Assembly: GCF_028416595.1 (NCBI RefSeq)
Contig: NZ_JAMQKC010000026.1
Coordinates: 1-41,855 of the forward strand
Source: Aquibacillus salsiterrae
GTDB lineage: Bacteria; Bacillota; Bacilli; Bacillales; Amphibacillaceae
Reading direction: 5' to 3'
Length of the DNA: 41,855 nt
The notes under the pieces are model-generated. The model saw only the letters and a program-made list of their open reading frames with translations. It made no database searches and was not told where the DNA came from. Shown in pieces: positions 41,783 to 41,855 of this stretch (the first letter of the stretch is position 1; every line of letters starts with the position of its first letter). A program made the position numbers and the translations under genes.

Positions 41783-41855
41783 AAGATTTTTGGTTATTAT
41801 GTACATTTATGGGAATCTTAAATCAACCTTACTTGATTATTTTACGCAAAAGCCC

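Overview
The window is AT-rich DNA from a low-GC Gram-positive, most likely a spore-forming member of the Bacillaceae. The evidence is a YesM/YesN-type two-component pair, an RsbQ-RsbP stress-signalling pair, a decayed CarD/CdnL gene, a VanW/YoaR-type protein, several DUF families typical of Bacillus (DUF3221, DUF4256, DUF4362, CBO0543), strong AGGAGG-type ribosome binding sites and frequent GTG/TTG starts. Species cannot be assigned from the sequence alone. No rRNA, tRNA or CRISPR array was seen.

Region 1 (1-9.6 kb) is a decaying accessory island. It holds the left end of an IS3-family element that interrupts a module of tandem tyrosine recombinases, remnants of two other IS3-type transposases, a HepT-MntA toxin-antitoxin pair, an AbrB-Doc toxin-antitoxin pair with a palindromic operator, and a run of small lipoproteins on the minus strand. 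It also holds fragments of an HtrA-like PDZ domain, a HAD phosphatase and CarD. At least six reading frames here are broken by a single-base shift, while the long genes after 9.6 kb read through cleanly.

Region 2 (9.6-17.7 kb) carries an endonuclease/exonuclease/phosphatase-family protein, then a minus-strand operon of a Gfo/Idh/MocA oxidoreductase, a LacI regulator and an SDR, with a sigma-A-like promoter and a LacI-type operator in front. A second patch of small genes and gene remnants (13.5-16.2 kb) follows, then a small acidic protein and a Dus2-type tRNA-dihydrouridine synthase.

Region 3 (17.9-28.1 kb) is centred on pentose or xylan use: a secreted Ser/Asn/Asp-rich protein, a GH10 xylanase without signal peptide behind a cre-like site, an MFS sugar porter, and a three-gene operon of a membrane-anchored sugar-binding protein, a YesM-type histidine kinase and a YesN-type AraC response regulator. 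The last three look like a sugar-sensing three-component system. The simplest model is that external sugar is sensed by the binding protein, the kinase and regulator adjust import and hydrolase expression, and imported xylo-oligosaccharides are cut inside the cell. A 556-residue membrane-anchored protein of unknown function follows.

Region 4 (28.2-41.9 kb) is ordinary chromosome: a DUF318 permease, DUF4256 protein, a small SASP-like protein, a VOC-fold protein, a VanW protein, a lipoprotein plus large membrane protein pair of unknown function, an aldehyde dehydrogenase/acetolactate-synthase-type operon, the rsbQ-rsbP pair feeding the sigma-B stress pathway, and a CBO0543-family membrane protein.
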